DNA of 64,000 nt from Pseudofabraea citricarpa. Its lineage: Eukaryota > Ascomycota > Leotiomycetes > Helotiales > Dermateaceae. The translations under genes and the position numbers were made by a program. Location of the stretch: the NCBI GenBank assembly GCA_029641185.1, contig JAPWGK010000001.1, positions 1,686,501 through 1,750,500 on the forward strand, written 5' to 3'. Shown one piece after another: positions 1 to 11,479 of this stretch. Every line of letters begins with the position of its first letter. The stretch's first letter is position 1. Under the pieces are notes generated by a model. That model ran no database searches and was not told the origin of the DNA. It saw nothing but the letters and a program-made list of their open reading frames with translations.

Positions 1-1148
1 TTGGAGCTCCTGCTGGCGGAGTAAACGCTGCCACTCGTGCCGCCGTTGCCTACTGCCTTACCCGTGGACACACTCCTATTGCGATTCACAACGGATTTGC
101 TGGATTGGCCAGACATCACGGCGATAAACCTCTGGGAGCTGTGCGTGAATTCGACTGGCTAGATGTTGATGGTTGGGCAAGCAAAGGTGGATCAGAGATC
201 GGCATGAACCGTGAATTGCCTTCAGAATCGGGTATGGCACACATTGCTGGTCTCTTTGGGGAATACAAACTTGATGGTCTATTCATCATTGGTGGATTCG
301 AAGCTTTCCACGCCTTGTCAGAATTACGACAAGCTCGAACCCAATACTCATCCTTGTGTATTCCCATGACACTTCTTCCAGCAACCATCTCCAACAACGT
401 TCCAGGCACTGAATATTCGCTTGGCTCAGATACTTGTTTAAACGAGCTTGTTGCATACTGCGACAAAATCAAACAATCTGCTTCCGCTTCTCGTCGCCGA
501 GTTTTCGTAATTGAAACTCAAGGTGGACGTTCTGGCTATATTGCAACGCTCGCCGGTCTCTCTGTCGGTGCAGTAGCCGTCTACACCCCAGAAGAAGGAA
601 TTCACATCAATATGCTGGCAGCAGATATCAACCACTTGAAAGATGTATTCGCCAGGGATTCAGGGCAGTCCAGAGCTGGTCGTCTGATCCTCATCAACGA
701 GAAGGCTTCCAAGGTCTACAATGGCAAGCTAATCGCAGATATGATTCGAGAAGAAGCTGAGAATAGATTCGAAGCCCGTGACTCAGTCCCAGGTCATGTT
801 CAACAAGGAGGTGTTCCCTCGCCAATGGACCGCACACGAGCCGTTCGTCTAGCAATCAAGTGTATTGAAAAACTCGAGGAATTTGAAGACCGATCCGATT
901 CAGCGCTCATTGATTCCCCTCAATCATGCTCAGTCATCGGTATCAAGGGAGCCAGTGTCGTCTTCAGCCCGATGAAGGAAGTTGAGGAGAACGAAACCGA
1001 CTGGAAGAACCGCCGGCCCAAGGATGAGTTCTGGATGGTTCTCAAGAGTGTCGTAGATGTGCTCAGTGGTAGACCCGAAGTCCCTCCACCTCACAGTCCT
1101 CTGGTTGGACTCAAGGCTAAGGATGCTAAGAGAGGACTCTATGCTTAG
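1..1148 (+). CDS. pfk1: ATP-dependent 6-phosphofructokinase, C-terminal half (5' end outside window)
   Basis: The frame is open from base 3 to the TAG at 1148 and encodes the C-terminal half of a eukaryotic phosphofructokinase, which commits fructose 6-phosphate to glycolysis in the cytosol. Recognisable blocks are GAPAGGVNAATR at the window edge, the IIGGFEA segment, PATISNNVPGTEYSLGSDT, VIETQGGRSGYIA, and GHVQQGGVPSPMDR. These are the duplicated PFK motifs of the C-terminal half; in the eukaryotic enzymes this half is regulatory and carries the allosteric sites (family knowledge). The protein ends in the basic tail KDAKRGLYA. No intron interrupts the visible part. The first ATG in frame, at 105, lies inside the conserved domain and is not the start; the gene begins upstream of the window. 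The identification is secure; the symbol is by homology. Confidence 0.96.
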   Translation, partial: GAPAGGVNAATRAAVAYCLTRGHTPIAIHNGFAGLARHHGDKPLGAVREFDWLDVDGWASKGGSEIGMNRELPSESGMAHIAGLFGEYKLDGLFIIGGFEAFHALSELRQARTQYSSLCIPMTLLPATISNNVPGTEYSLGSDTCLNELVAYCDKIKQSASASRRRVFVIETQGGRSGYIATLAGLSVGAVAVYTPEEGIHINMLAADINHLKDVFARDSGQSRAGRLILINEKASKVYNGKLIADMIREEAENRFEARDSVPGHVQQGGVPSPMDRTRAVRLAIKCIEKLEEFEDRSDSALIDSPQSCSVIGIKGASVVFSPMKEVEENETDWKNRRPKDEFWMVLKSVVDVLSGRPEVPPPHSPLVGLKAKDAKRGLYA

Positions 1149-1816
1149 ACTTTCAATTGTCTCGTAGTCAAATGCCTTCAATTCAACCATGATTAAAGTT
1201 GGTTCTATCTATAACCTGTCAAATTTGGTTTCACTGTCTTAATATACGCTTAATGATTGCGCGCTTCGGCTGGGGTTTGAGCTGCATCTATGCTCCATTG
1301 TTCACTGTGTAAACTATACCACGTTGAATTCAATCACAGCACCATAAATTCATAAGGAAAAATAATTTGCATTAGCTTAATTCTTTGATACTTCCACACA
1401 TAAGATTTGGTGTGCCATGCTTAGTGCAGGTACACAAAAGTGGCAATCTCAAGTTCGCTACTCAATTCGCCAACCTTGGTTTCTTTTCCCATGGAAACAG
1501 TTTACCACACCAAGCAGAAAGCAAAATACAGATAAAGAAAATCAGACAACGAAAGTAAACGAGGTGCCGATCTTGCATTTAGGAATTTCGGTATCTTTAA
1601 CCTCGTGGTTTACAGTGGTATTGCAGGGAAAGAAAGAAAGAAAGAGCAAAAAGTACGAGCAAGAATCGCCATGATAGAAGATAGGCGCCAAACTCCTGCG
1701 CTCTGAATAGTACCTAGGAGAGGCACGGTTAATTTTGTTGATACAAATCCTCTGGGAAAGAGGGCTTTATTGCGAGTATTGTAGGTTATAATAAATCTTT
1801 CCCCGAGAGATAGAGA
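1149..1816. other. Intergenic, convergent 3' ends
   Basis: This lies between the end of the phosphofructokinase gene and the end of the SAP-domain gene, so it holds two 3' untranslated regions. A short open frame at 1417-1674 has no protein-like features. I see no other element. Confidence 0.6.
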
Positions 1817-3331
1817 TTAATTTCCGGCAGCGTTACGCTTTCGTTGAGCTTTCGGACGGCCCGCGGTCTTAGACGTAGCTTTTCTATGATGAGATCAGTA
1901 TATACTCGATTTGCTTTGCTGTGGACTGTTTAATCATACCTGCCCTTGAGTTTAGGGAGTGATGCTTCGCTGTCCGGTTCGGAAGTGGAGGATGGAGTCT
2001 CAGCCACATTCACATCATCAGAAGGCTCGTTTTTAACATTGCGTCGAATAGGAGGCGAAGATGCTGACAGAAAGTAAGTGATTTGTTCAGACATCAGAAG
2101 TATTTTTACTTACGGATTGGATCTGTCTTGGGCTCAACGGATAATTCATCAATGCCATTTGCTCCCTCAAGTCGCGAGATCAAATCTGCCTTCTTTCCAG
2201 TCTTGGATAGACCACGAATCTCGAGCTCCTGCTTCAGTTTTGGGACACTGAACACAGACCAGTCTTCTGTGCCATCCTCTGCGTCTGGAGAACTCACGGA
2301 TTCTTCCTCCTTGGATTTCTTAGCTCGGGGCTTCTTGGCAGGTTTGATGTCTTCTGTTTCCTCTTCTTTGACTGCCTTCTTGCCTTTGGCCTTCTTTGCT
2401 GGCTTAACCTCTTCGGCTTCCTCCTCATCTTTCACAGCCTTCTTTCCACGTTGCTTTTTTACGACAGGCTTATCCTCATCCTCGTCTTCATCTTCAGACA
2501 ATTCTGCCTTGCCCCGTTTCTTTGATGAAGCCTTCTTCTTTGAGGAGGCGGATTTAGCCTTGACGGTAGCAACCTCAGCATTGGCAGATTCTGCTTCTGC
2601 CTGGTTCTCTAACTCTTTGAGCTCTTGCTCTCGGTTGATCTTATCAATACGCATCTTCTTCTTCGATGCGGCTGTCCGAGTTCCAGTGAGACCGAGCTGG
2701 TTCATCTCCGGGTCCTGGTAAATTTGTCAGTCAGAAGCCAGTATAGATTCGGTAAAGATGGTCTTACTCCATTCCAATCCTCTGGATCAATAAAACCTTG
2801 GGTTACGACTCGCTTGACCTTCTCTTGGAGATCTGGGTGGTGATCCAAACTATTCTTTTCATCGCCTTCAAAGCCATCCAGGAAGTCCCAACGATACTCC
2901 CCTGAGCCGTGATTGCCCTCGCCCTCAAGAAACTTCCTCAAATTTTCAATCATCTTGCCACTAATACAACCCCTAAGAACTTTCATCAGCATAGCTCAGA
3001 GCCGAGTAAAGCTCAAGTTCATGTTAAGCTGCTCGAACTCACCAATGCCGCCATGCCCAAGAACCTCGATCCTCATAGGGAACCCATGTGCCCAGACGAA
3101 GCTCGTCCTTGGCGATCTTGATGCCTGCATTTTTGCATTCGGTATTCTTGCATACGGCTCGACCGCTTGATGCGGTTTCTATATGACATAGTCAGTACAT
3201 CCATTTGAGTATGGCTCATCATCGCGTCGAGTGCAGAAGATACATGTCACGTGTAGCGACCAATGTGTTTGATTTAACAAAAAAGGAAAACTTGTGCAGA
3301 AAAATGACAACTTACCGACGCGGTACGACAT
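1817..3331 (-). CDS. PARP-type zinc finger and SAP domain nuclear protein
   Basis: Six exons join in phase: 3331-3316, 3178-3043, 2972-2768, 2714-2114, 2063-1940 and 1883-1817, giving 382 residues. Residues about 12-95 form a PARP-type zinc finger with C15, C20, H50 and C53 (the CKNTEC and HWGC segments), which in this family reads DNA breaks. A long Lys/Glu-rich low-complexity stretch with EDEDEDED and repeated KPAKK blocks follows. A SAP motif (about 274-302, FSVPKLKQELEIRGLSKTGK), a DNA-binding helix-loop-helix, comes next. The tail is basic with a Gly-Arg-Pro AT-hook-like element (TAGRPKAQRKR). There is no ADP-ribosyltransferase domain, so it is not a PARP; a chromatin or DNA-damage role is inferred. 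The last two exons are short and rest on consistent phase and good GT/AG sites (GTAAGT and GTATGA donors). Confidence 0.88.
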
Positions 3332-4234
3332 CCTGGTAAAAGAGAGTGGTTTTGTTGCAGTGGAAGTAATGGAGTTGAAGTTCCAGTAGGTTGTGAGGTT
3401 CCGAGACGGGAGGTGGTTCCTTGCGTGAACCGAATCCTGCTCCCGGAGTTTGTTGAGTGCGTTATATCTCAGGAGGGCTTCTGCACAGTGCACTCCCAGG
3501 GCACCCAACACGAGAATTGTCTGGATGACACGGTGTTGAATGGGTGAAGTATTTTGATGAAGGTACCTAGGAAGGAGAAGCTTCAAAGTCGCGCAAACTT
3601 CAGCCTTGCGAGAGAAGGCGCTAACGTCCAAGGCTCGGGTGGCTCTCGCTAAGCGAGAGTTGTATTAAAACCACACTGACGATTGATGAGAATGCCCCTA
3701 CCAGTAAATAGATCACTTAGGTACGAATCCACCATTCATTCCTTAGCTTCAAAATTGCTAAGATGCCTCTTGATAAAGCTTAAAGGTTATGGGTAAGACT
3801 CATCCATTTAGACTATTAGATACAAAGATAAAATCAATATTAGGAAAGAGCCAATTCTCGAAATGTCAAAGAAAAACAAGCTATCAGAATGCAGCGGAAG
3901 TATGTTCAGAACATATCAAGATTATTTGAAAGACAATGACTATAAACACAACAATACTACCGCAGGGTCTCTTATGATTAATTTCTTCCCTTGAAACCCT
4001 TCGTTTGCACTCCGCCTTCATGTTAGTTGCATTGATGCCGAATTCAAAGGTCTCGCGAGTTTCGAAGATTCCAATGTAGCAGAGGTAAAGGAAGTATGCC
4101 TGTACGTCTGCTGGCCATTCTCACTTCGGTACGGGGCTAAATCTGGCTTAGGGGACGCTGTTTTGGTTGCAACTTGAGGTGCTTCTGTCTTGGGGGAGTT
4201 GCCCTGCTTATAGAATGGCTCCGGATCATTTGCC
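3332..4234. other. Intergenic region
   Basis: It includes the short upstream region of the SAP-domain gene and the downstream flank of the possible secreted-protein gene. An open frame at 4018-4305 (minus) could be a spliced 3' exon of that gene. I see nothing else. Confidence 0.4.
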
Positions 4235-4525
4235 TTATCGTGGTGTTGAACGTGTTGAGGACGATAATTTTGACAGAACTGTCCTTGCTTCCAGTTGGGA
4301 TTCAAAAGACATCCGTAAGTTCGTTTTACATGACAATTTTTTTTTTGCGCCGTCTAAGAGCCTACAGTCCTCCAACTCATGCTCTACCTCTTGACTAGCT
4401 GGCAGTTTCGCCCAAATCAGGTCGCTCAGCTCCGCCTCAGGCTGCAGATGGGACACTGCTCCAACCAGAGGATTCAAGACGAGATAGAGAATGGAAATAA
4501 TTTGGAGTGACTTCGAAAGTTTCAT
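4235..4525 (-). CDS. Possible small secreted protein
   Basis: Starting at the ATG at 4525, the frame encodes 96 residues. The first 24 or so (MKLSKSLQIISILYLVLNPL and four more) look like a classic signal peptide with a possible cut after GAVS. The mature part is short and charged (HLQPEAELSDLIWAKLPASQ) and later holds CRLLDGAKKKLSCK with two cysteines. I recognise no family. The 3' end is uncertain: a 9-10 base A run and several weak GT/AG pairs lie near 4290-4400. Splicing from about 4391 to 4281 or 4272 would join the signal peptide to another open frame ending at 4018 that contains CQNYRPQHVQHHDK. The in-frame ATG further upstream, at 4681, would bury the signal peptide and is less likely. 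Confidence 0.4.
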   Translation of the reverse strand: MKLSKSLQIISILYLVLNPLVGAVSHLQPEAELSDLIWAKLPASQEVEHELEDCRLLDGAKKKLSCKTNLRMSFESQLEARTVLSKLSSSTRSTPR

Positions 4526-5403
4526 TTTATTATGATGAATTTGGTACTGTTTAGTAGTCGTGATGGAAAGTGAGAAGTGAAGCTGAGGATCGAAGCGAGT
4601 AAAAGTTGATGATCTGGGCAAATGGGGACTTTGGTTGAAGATATTCGAAGGATTCAGCAAGCACTGAATCAGGATTTTCATCCAAGCTACTCATACAAAA
4701 ATTAAGTGCATCTGTCTCTAGACCCAATTTGCAACTGGACATATTTTTTTTTCGTTTCGCTAATTCCCTTGCAAAGCGCCCAGAATTTTTAGCACTACCT
4801 ATACACGGAACAAGATGCAAAATAATGTCTAGACTACAAAAGTCAAATCCATGAAGACGAGATAGGTGGTAGTCTCCCGAGATCAGATAGATAGCGCTAC
4901 TACAGAAGTTTATAGATCCTGTTTACGCTATTCTCAAAGGATGGTTCTTACATTTCTTTCTAATCACTTTGCATTTTGAGGTAAGCATATAAATGTGAAC
5001 ATCCACTCATGTCTGTGATCTTCGCAGGTTTTAATATGACTAGGTATAAAGACTCCCCCAGCAGAAGATTTCGGAAGTGGAGACCAAATCTTAATCATCA
5101 AAGAATGGCACCGAATGTACTAAAGTAGCTCGCGCGCACCAAGCTTGGCCACACTATAGTCACCTAGCATATAGCACTACAAATATTTTCAGAGTTAAAC
5201 CTTGTCGCTACTGGACCTCTACCAGAAGAATCTCAGCATAACAAGCAAATTACTACACGGCCGGCGGAGAAACGCTCAGACAGCAACAAAACAAACTCAA
5301 ACAATCGAAGCACAAAGCCTCGTTAGCAGCTCCAGGTTTCCTACAAAGACGTGATATCAGAGTAGCTTACACCTGCCCAGCAGAGATTTATAACACTGTC
5401 ACC
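4526..5403. other. Intergenic, AT-rich
   Basis: Between the divergent secreted-protein candidate and the orphan gene. No coding signal or repeat is visible. Confidence 0.55.
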
Positions 5404-5913
5404 ATGGAAAGAAGAGAATTTCAATGCCAGAAATGCCAAGCCAGCGACAATATCCCAGCTGCCTTGGAAGGGAAACGAAAGGAGAGATTCGGAGATGATT
5501 TGGATGAAGTCAATAGAAGTCTAAAGGAGTCATTGAATTTATGCATACTGGACATGCAAGAGTTGATAGTTGCTGCTGAGCGCTTGAATATCTACTCGGT
5601 CACACACACAAGGGATGAATTTGATCGCGCAAGATTTCCCCTTGGCAAAACAAGAAAAGCACGCAGGGACATGATAGGCAATTCTGGTCTCAGAAGACGC
5701 TCTAGCCCGCAACCGGGGACGGGGAATAACGTGTCGAAAGAAGAGGAAGTCGAAGTCAACCTTAAAGGTCGGATCGAGGAGTCCGGAGATGAAATTGGGA
5801 TGCAATCACAGATGAAAGTAATGTTGCAGAGGTATTTCCAAATGTTGAAGCAATATGGTACTTCATTCAAAATTTGGAATAACAAGGCGCGCTACAAAAT
5901 CAAGACAGAATAG
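5404..5913 (+). CDS. Hypothetical protein, orphan
   Basis: A single open frame of 169 residues begins at an ATG in a strong fungal context (CACCATGG). The N-terminus carries a CQKCQA pair of cysteines, followed by a charged segment (GKRKERFGDDLDEVNRSLKE). A central basic Arg/Ser stretch (GLRRRSSPQPG), an acidic linker (KEEEVEV) and a Met/Gln-rich, possibly helical end (MQSQMKVMLQRYFQMLKQYG) follow. There is no signal peptide or membrane segment. I recognise no family. The composition and start context favour a real gene, but nothing else confirms it; it could be a lineage-specific protein or a chance frame. Confidence 0.45.
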   Translation: MERREFQCQKCQASDNIPAALEGKRKERFGDDLDEVNRSLKESLNLCILDMQELIVAAERLNIYSVTHTRDEFDRARFPLGKTRKARRDMIGNSGLRRRSSPQPGTGNNVSKEEEVEVNLKGRIEESGDEIGMQSQMKVMLQRYFQMLKQYGTSFKIWNNKARYKIKTE

Positions 5914-6902
5914 ACAAGTAATCTTGTTATGATGGTTAGGCTTCGGATTTTCTTGCGCTATAACAGCAAGCTTTTCATAATTGTATATCTAGTTGATATC
6001 AGTATCTCTAAAAGACCTCTGTATCTTAATAAGTTGGTGTTACTGGGTTGCATGTGTGCTTTTTGGTGTCTAGATTCCACCATACATTTGGCTGTATTTC
6101 ATCATATGGCCATAGAATGATCGAATTAGTTACTTACATATATAGTATGATAAAATTTCAATTTCATAATCCAGTCTTCACTTTGTGGTTCTATTTCCCA
6201 AGAAATATTCATAAATATCTTCAGTCTTAACTAATAAGCGAGCCATCCATAACCAGCTCGACTTATACCTGCGATCAAATACAAATACCCAACAAATTTG
6301 AACATTAAGATCGATTTATATTTATAACCACAATTGATCTTCGTTGGGCTTGCTTGGAATGCTATCTGTTATTATACAAACACAAAACAACAGTTAATGC
6401 ATCACTATACAACAACATCTTCATAAACCACAAATATAGGGTATTCATTTCCGCGAATCCGGTTGCTGTATCGACAGTTTCAAACCAGAGAAACCCACAA
6501 CTGCATCGCGCTTATCGCATGAAAAGAAGTCCAAGAACACTGTTCTACTTGAAGCTTCGTAACACGAATCACGTGTATATCATCACTTCCCACGGAGCAT
6601 CTCAAAAGGGGAAGCCGAATGACATTAGCCGAGATGCGGGGTCTCTTCGACAAGCAGGAACGGGACCTCGAGACGAGAGCTCCTACTCGCGGGGGTGTTA
6701 TTTTTGGTGGGAGAGGTTAAATTTCTGTCCTCTTCATCTTTTTGAGAAAGCTCCTGGATCCCATCTCTTCGACTCTCCAATCAATTCTTCTCTGGCGGAG
6801 GTTCGAAGAAAGACAAGCGATCAGTTACAGTTTAACTACTGCACTTAGTAGCTTTCCAGCTTCACACGTCATACCTACCCCACGCAAAAGAAAGAGAGAA
6901 AA
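5914..6902. other. Intergenic / upstream region of the dihydroxyacetone kinase gene
   Basis: AT-rich to about 6450, then mixed composition toward the kinase start. An AGGGG pentamer (stress-response-element core) sits at 6607-6611, which is suggestive only. An open frame at 6354-6848 lacks an ATG at its start and looks non-protein-like. Confidence 0.5.
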
Positions 6903-9007
6903 ATGTCGACGAAACATTATTTCCCCGAAACAGCTGTCAACACCCTGGTGCCTCTCTTTCTCAAGTCTCTTGTGACAGCGAATCCTTCTCTTACTCTAAT
7001 CGAAGACCAGAGAGTCGTATTAAGCAGCACTCACAACCGTTCGGGAGTGAGTTTGATATCCGGCGGCGGATCCGGTCATGAGCCAGGTTTGTAACACCAA
7101 CTTCCCCGATTACCTCGCGATTGTGCTAAAGAGAGGGAAAACAGCATGGTCTGGATTTGTAGGCGATGGACTTCTCTCGGCAGTTGCCTGTGGTGATATT
7201 TTTGCCAGTCCAAGTATGAAACAAGTCCTGGCTGCAATTGCATCAGTGCCCTCAGACAAGGGAGCGATTTTGCTCATTACCAATTATACGGGCGATCGAT
7301 TACATTTTGGGCTTGCAGCCGAACGAGCACTAGCTGGAGGATTTGCGAAGAAATGTGTCGTTCTTCCCGCTACGGATGATGTGAGTATTGGACGCAGTAA
7401 ATCCGAGAAAGTTGGGAGAAGAGGAATGCCTGGGAATGTGATCAGTAAATCTTATCCTTGATTTGTAGCTCCCGAAGATCAAGTGGCTGACAAGATGGAT
7501 TTAGCGATGAAAATCTTGGGTGCAGCAGCAGCAAAGGATTATTCGTTCGAGCAGTGTGTCGAGATTGGCAAGGCGGTCAATTCCCAGCTGGCTTCTATCG
7601 GATCTGCCCTCGATCACTGTCATGTACCTGGTAGACAGAACCATGATACAATTGGTGATGATGTGTGTGTAGTCGGAGCTGGAATTCATAACGAGCCTGT
7701 AAGCTATATCCAGCCACCATTAAAGCACATCTCTAATCCAATGGACAAAAGGGCGCACAAAAGGTCTCACCATTCCCCTCTGTTGAAGATCTAATTTCAC
7801 AATTACTAAAACTCGTTTGTGACCCCAATGATCCTGAACGGGCATTCGTAAAATTCAATAAAGGCGATGATGTTGTGCTTCTCATAAACAACTATGGAGG
7901 GCTATCGAATCTAGAACTTGGGGCACTCACTCAAGAGACTCTCAATCAACTAGGTATTTAATTTCTTTTCATACCAGAATTATATTTGCTAACCATAATA
8001 CCCAAGAAAAAATATGGAATATTTCACCAGCAAAAATATATAGTGGCTCTTTCGAGACTTCCCTCAATGGCCCAGGCTTCTCCATAACACTATTCAATGC
8101 TAGTATCGCAGGATCTATCTCAGATACGAGCGCGGAGGAACTACTCTCTTTATTGAGCTTTGAGACCAGTGCTCCATCCTGGCCAAATGTGCTATCCAAC
8201 AGCAGTACGAAAGTCGATAGAAAGCCAGCACCAGAATTTGATATTGAGCAACAGAGTGACGTCTCGGCCGAGCAAGATATAAAAGCGGATCCAGTACTGC
8301 TTGAGAAAGCGATACGACTGGCATGTGAGAGAGCTATCGCCGCCGAGCCCGATTTGACGAAGTGGGATATGGTTATGGGAGATGGGGATTGCGGAGAAGC
8401 AGTTAAAGGGCTTTGTGAATGTAAGCTGATTTTGTTCGCCTCTCTTATACCACCTCGCTTCTGTGGATCGAGCGTTCCCAGAAAATTGACAAAAGTACAA
8501 AACTGACATCAACAAGCAATCCTGAAACTCCTCGATGTGGAAAAAATTGCCGAATCAGGATCCATTCTGAAACTTCTCCAGCACATAATTAATGCTGTAG
8601 ACGACATGGGTGGAACTTTAGGAGCTATCTTTGGTATCCTTCTCGCAGCCTTCCTTTCTTCGCTCTCATCTCGACCCCAAACAAGCCAACCTCAACCGCT
8701 AATCCAAATCCTCGCATCAAACCTCCATCATGCACTCGCCTCTCTCCAGAACTATACTGGCGCACGTGTAGGCGACCGTACTGTGATGGATGTCCTGATC
8801 CCCTTCACCGAGACGCTCAACGAAAGCAAAGATTTTGCAAAGGCAGTCGAGATCGCCGAGGACGCAGCACAGAAGACGAAAGAGCTGAAACCGGCCTTTG
8901 GGAGAGCGAGCTACGTTGGAGGTAGTGCAGAGGACCAGAAATTACCCGATCCTGGTGCTTGGGCTCTGGCGGTCATTGTTCGGGGGTTATTGGATGGCTT
9001 GCGTTGA
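6903..9007 (+). CDS. DAK1: Dihydroxyacetone (glycerone) kinase
   Basis: Six exons join in phase: 6903-7086, 7145-7444, 7505-7698, 7752-7953, 8007-8420 and 8517-9007, giving 594 residues, close to the roughly 580-610 usual for fungal DAKs. The enzyme phosphorylates dihydroxyacetone (and often D-glyceraldehyde) with ATP in the cytosol. The N-terminal DhaK domain has SGGGSGHEPAW (about 53-63), GDIFASPS, NYTGD and the substrate-binding histidine segment DHCHVPG (H199 or H201). The C-terminal DhaL domain has the ATP/Mg motif GDGDCG (418-423) and DDMGGTLGAI. Intron 2 ends at 7504, 14 nt after a CTGAC branch site; this restores GNVITMKILGAAA across the junction. The gene lies upstream of, and converges on, a sugar porter gene, so a role in sugar or glycerol catabolism fits. 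Confidence 0.95.
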
Positions 9008-9723
9008 CGGAACGATAAAAATTGAGCCGGTCGATCGCGCCATATGTGGACGAGCACTTGAAAAAGGCGGTAGTGGACTCGTTGGAATAGGCAGTAGCAT
9101 ATAGAGGCAGATAATAAGTGGAAATCTAACCGGCTCCAGATACATGGTGGCGTAAAGTTTAGCGACGAGATAGGGTCCCAGTGCCGCCAGCCAGACCAAG
9201 GACCCACGCGCATATCCTTACTCTTCTTGATCATCGAATGATTATACCTCTCATCATCGTAGTCTGTCATTGAGTTCCTTTGGTCTTTCGTTGCATGTCG
9301 GTCTCGTATGCAGGTAACGTTACGGCTGTGATGATTGGTGGTAGAGGCAGAGCAGAAGTGGGTTCCGCTCTCTCAGCCACGTTGCCTTCCTTGCCTTGCC
9401 TTACGTTTTTGTTTGCGTTTCTCATCCTAGATCATTCTCTCATTGCTGTGCTCTCTCTTCGTTGCATGTCGCGCTCGTATGCAGGTAACGTTATGACCGA
9501 GATGATTGATTTGTAGCGGTAGAGTTTTCTAGGTAGGTAATGCGTTTCGCTTCCTCAGCTACGTTGCGTTTGTTTGCCTTCTCAAGTCAGGGTCAGCATA
9601 GAATTTCTTCGGGTTTTCGATTAATTGCACGATTTGGAGATTTGTCACCCCGATCTGGTTTTGCTAAGAATAATTCATTACATCTATCCAAGATTATGAT
9701 ATATGACGCGTGCGCCTACCTAT
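9008..9723. other. Intergenic between convergent kinase and transporter genes
   Basis: Two 3' regions meet here. It contains a diverged direct duplication (listed separately at 9288-9493) and no coding signal. Confidence 0.55.
9288..9493. repeat. Diverged direct repeat, two copies offset by 171 bp
   Basis: A segment reading TCGTTGCATGTCG followed by CTCGTATGCAGGTAACGTTA occurs at 9288-9322 and again at 9459-9493. Weaker similarity continues downstream (GATGATTG; CTCAGCNACGTTGC). It looks like an old tandem duplication of roughly 170 bp. No function is apparent. Confidence 0.7.
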
Positions 9724-11479
9724 CTAAACGGACCGTGCACCTCCATCACCAGCACCAGCACTTCTCACATGCTCGAGCTCCTCGTCCTTGTCATCTCGTC
9801 CCTCTCCTATAAAGTCTCCAAAATCCTCACCTCCGCGAGGCCTCTGCCTCCCAAACTCGCGAACCCCCACGCCCTTGACGAACAAGTCATCGATCTGCTC
9901 CAGAGATTTGCCCATGCACTCCGGGACGCAGAACCACGTGAAGGCCATGGCGAGCACGGCGAGGGCGCCGAAGATGAAGCCGACCTTGGAGTCGAGACCG
10001 GCGTATGCAGGGTAGATAAGGTACGGGATTGAGAAGTTGACTGCGAAACTACGCTCGTGGTGGTTGGACGTTAGTATCTGAAGAAGAGGAGACGAGAAGA
10101 GACGAAAAGAGGGAATGGGGGTTGAGGCACGCACTTGATAATGACGTTCGTGACGAACCCTACTCGCAATGTATGGTCTCTGAGCCTCAAAGCGGGCAGT
10201 TCTGTAGAGACGACATAGGTCAGTGGTGCCCAGCCTACCGAGAAGCCTGTAGCCATGACGGCGAGCATCGATACGATTCCAATCTTCATCTCCCTGGTGA
10301 CGGGATTGGCCGTTCCTAAACCGCCCATGGCCATGAGAGCTGCTGCTTGGATGGTAGCACCGGCGAGCAGCAGTGGCCTTGTGGTTACTTGATTAGATGA
10401 CGGCAAAACTTCAACATCGTGAAGCGAGACTTACCTTCTTCCAATCCTGTCAGTAACCAAGAGAGAGGCACTGATCACGATGAAATTAATGCACGCTAGA
10501 ATGACCGTCATAGTAAACGGATTGACCGTCTTCAGCGATCGAATATAGATAGCGCCGTACTGGGACGCGAACGCCTGGCCCGTAGCTTGCTGGAAGAAAT
10601 TCATCAGGACCACGAGAATCGTCCTCTTCCTATTAGTGCCCTGAAAGATCTCTTTGAATCTGCCTTTCTCCTGTTCATGCTCTAGAGCGTACTGGAGCTG
10701 CTTAAACTGCTCGTCGATCTCCTCGTCGGTAAAGGCTCCAGCACGGAGGAGCCGCAGATTGACCCTCGCTTCTTCAACTCGCTTCTTGGTTAACAGCCAA
10801 CGAGGCGATTCAGGTACGAACCAAATCAGGCTAGCGATGATGGCTGGGATTATGTAGAATAGTCCGAGGGGGGTTCGCCATGCTCGGTTATCTTGGATCC
10901 CGCTTGTGCCTCTGCAAACTGAATTGATGATCAAGCCGCCAAGGATGAGACTTAGTTGATATGTTCCAACGATGAATCCACGTACAGGCGCAGGCACGAT
11001 TTCGGATTGGAATACGGGAACCACAGAAAGTTCCATTCCGACGTAGAGGTAATTGAGGATTCGGGCGGCCATTATCTGCTCATTGCTGTTGGATGTCACG
11101 GCAATGGTAGCCGTGACGAGAGCATAACAGCTCATAGAAAACATGCACCACCGACGACCGAATCGGGAACTGATAAAGCTACCAATTATAACTCCTGTTT
11201 AAATATTAGTTGTTTTGTTACGATTACTTTACGTTATTACTAACCTGCACCAAATCCAATGTAATTCAAGCTGTTGAATAGTGAAAGCCAAGAGGGCTCA
11301 AGGGCATAAGTTCTGGTCTTTTGGTTATAGACACCGAACTTTCTCGTGAAAGAATCCATAGCTTGAGTGGTAGCGAATGCTTGATTGTCGAAGCCATAAT
11401 TAAACGAAGACAAGGCAATCAAAGAGCAGGCTAGACCAAGCCTGGTGTTGAAGTATTTGCTTTGCGGAAACAAACCCAT
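9724..11479 (-). CDS. MFS sugar transporter (sugar porter family)
   Basis: Four exons join in phase: 11479-11245, 11194-10435, 10377-10135 and 10048-9724, giving 520 residues. It is a 12-helix proton-coupled sugar porter of the plasma membrane. The signatures are RFGRRW between helices 2 and 3, PESPRWLL after helix 6, DRIGRRP between helices 8 and 9 (split by intron 2), and PECMGKSLEQIDDLF after helix 12. Both termini appear cytosolic, and the tail is Gly/Glu/Asp-rich. I chose the ATG at 11479 (MGLFPQSKYFN) because it gives the usual short N-terminus; an upstream in-frame ATG would add an extra hydrophobic stretch. It is divergent from the sulfatase gene (346 bp between starts), which suggests shared control. 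The substrate cannot be read from sequence. Confidence 0.93.

Noticed and set aside
1417..1674. 85-codon plus-strand frame between the phosphofructokinase and SAP genes
   Set aside because: No domain, ends in a Lys/Ser run, lies where two 3' untranslated regions are expected.
2083..2721. 212-codon plus-strand frame rich in Ser and Phe
   Set aside because: It is the antisense shadow of the Lys/Glu-rich exon of the SAP gene.
6354..6848. 164-codon frame upstream of the dihydroxyacetone kinase gene
   Set aside because: Does not begin with ATG, mixed composition, occupies the promoter and leader position.
7445..7468. A 24-nt intron in the dihydroxyacetone kinase gene (GTAAAT to TGTAG)
   Set aside because: Too short for fungal splicing; the 60-nt choice ending at 7504 has a CTGAC branch site and restores the conserved GNVITMKILGAA segment.
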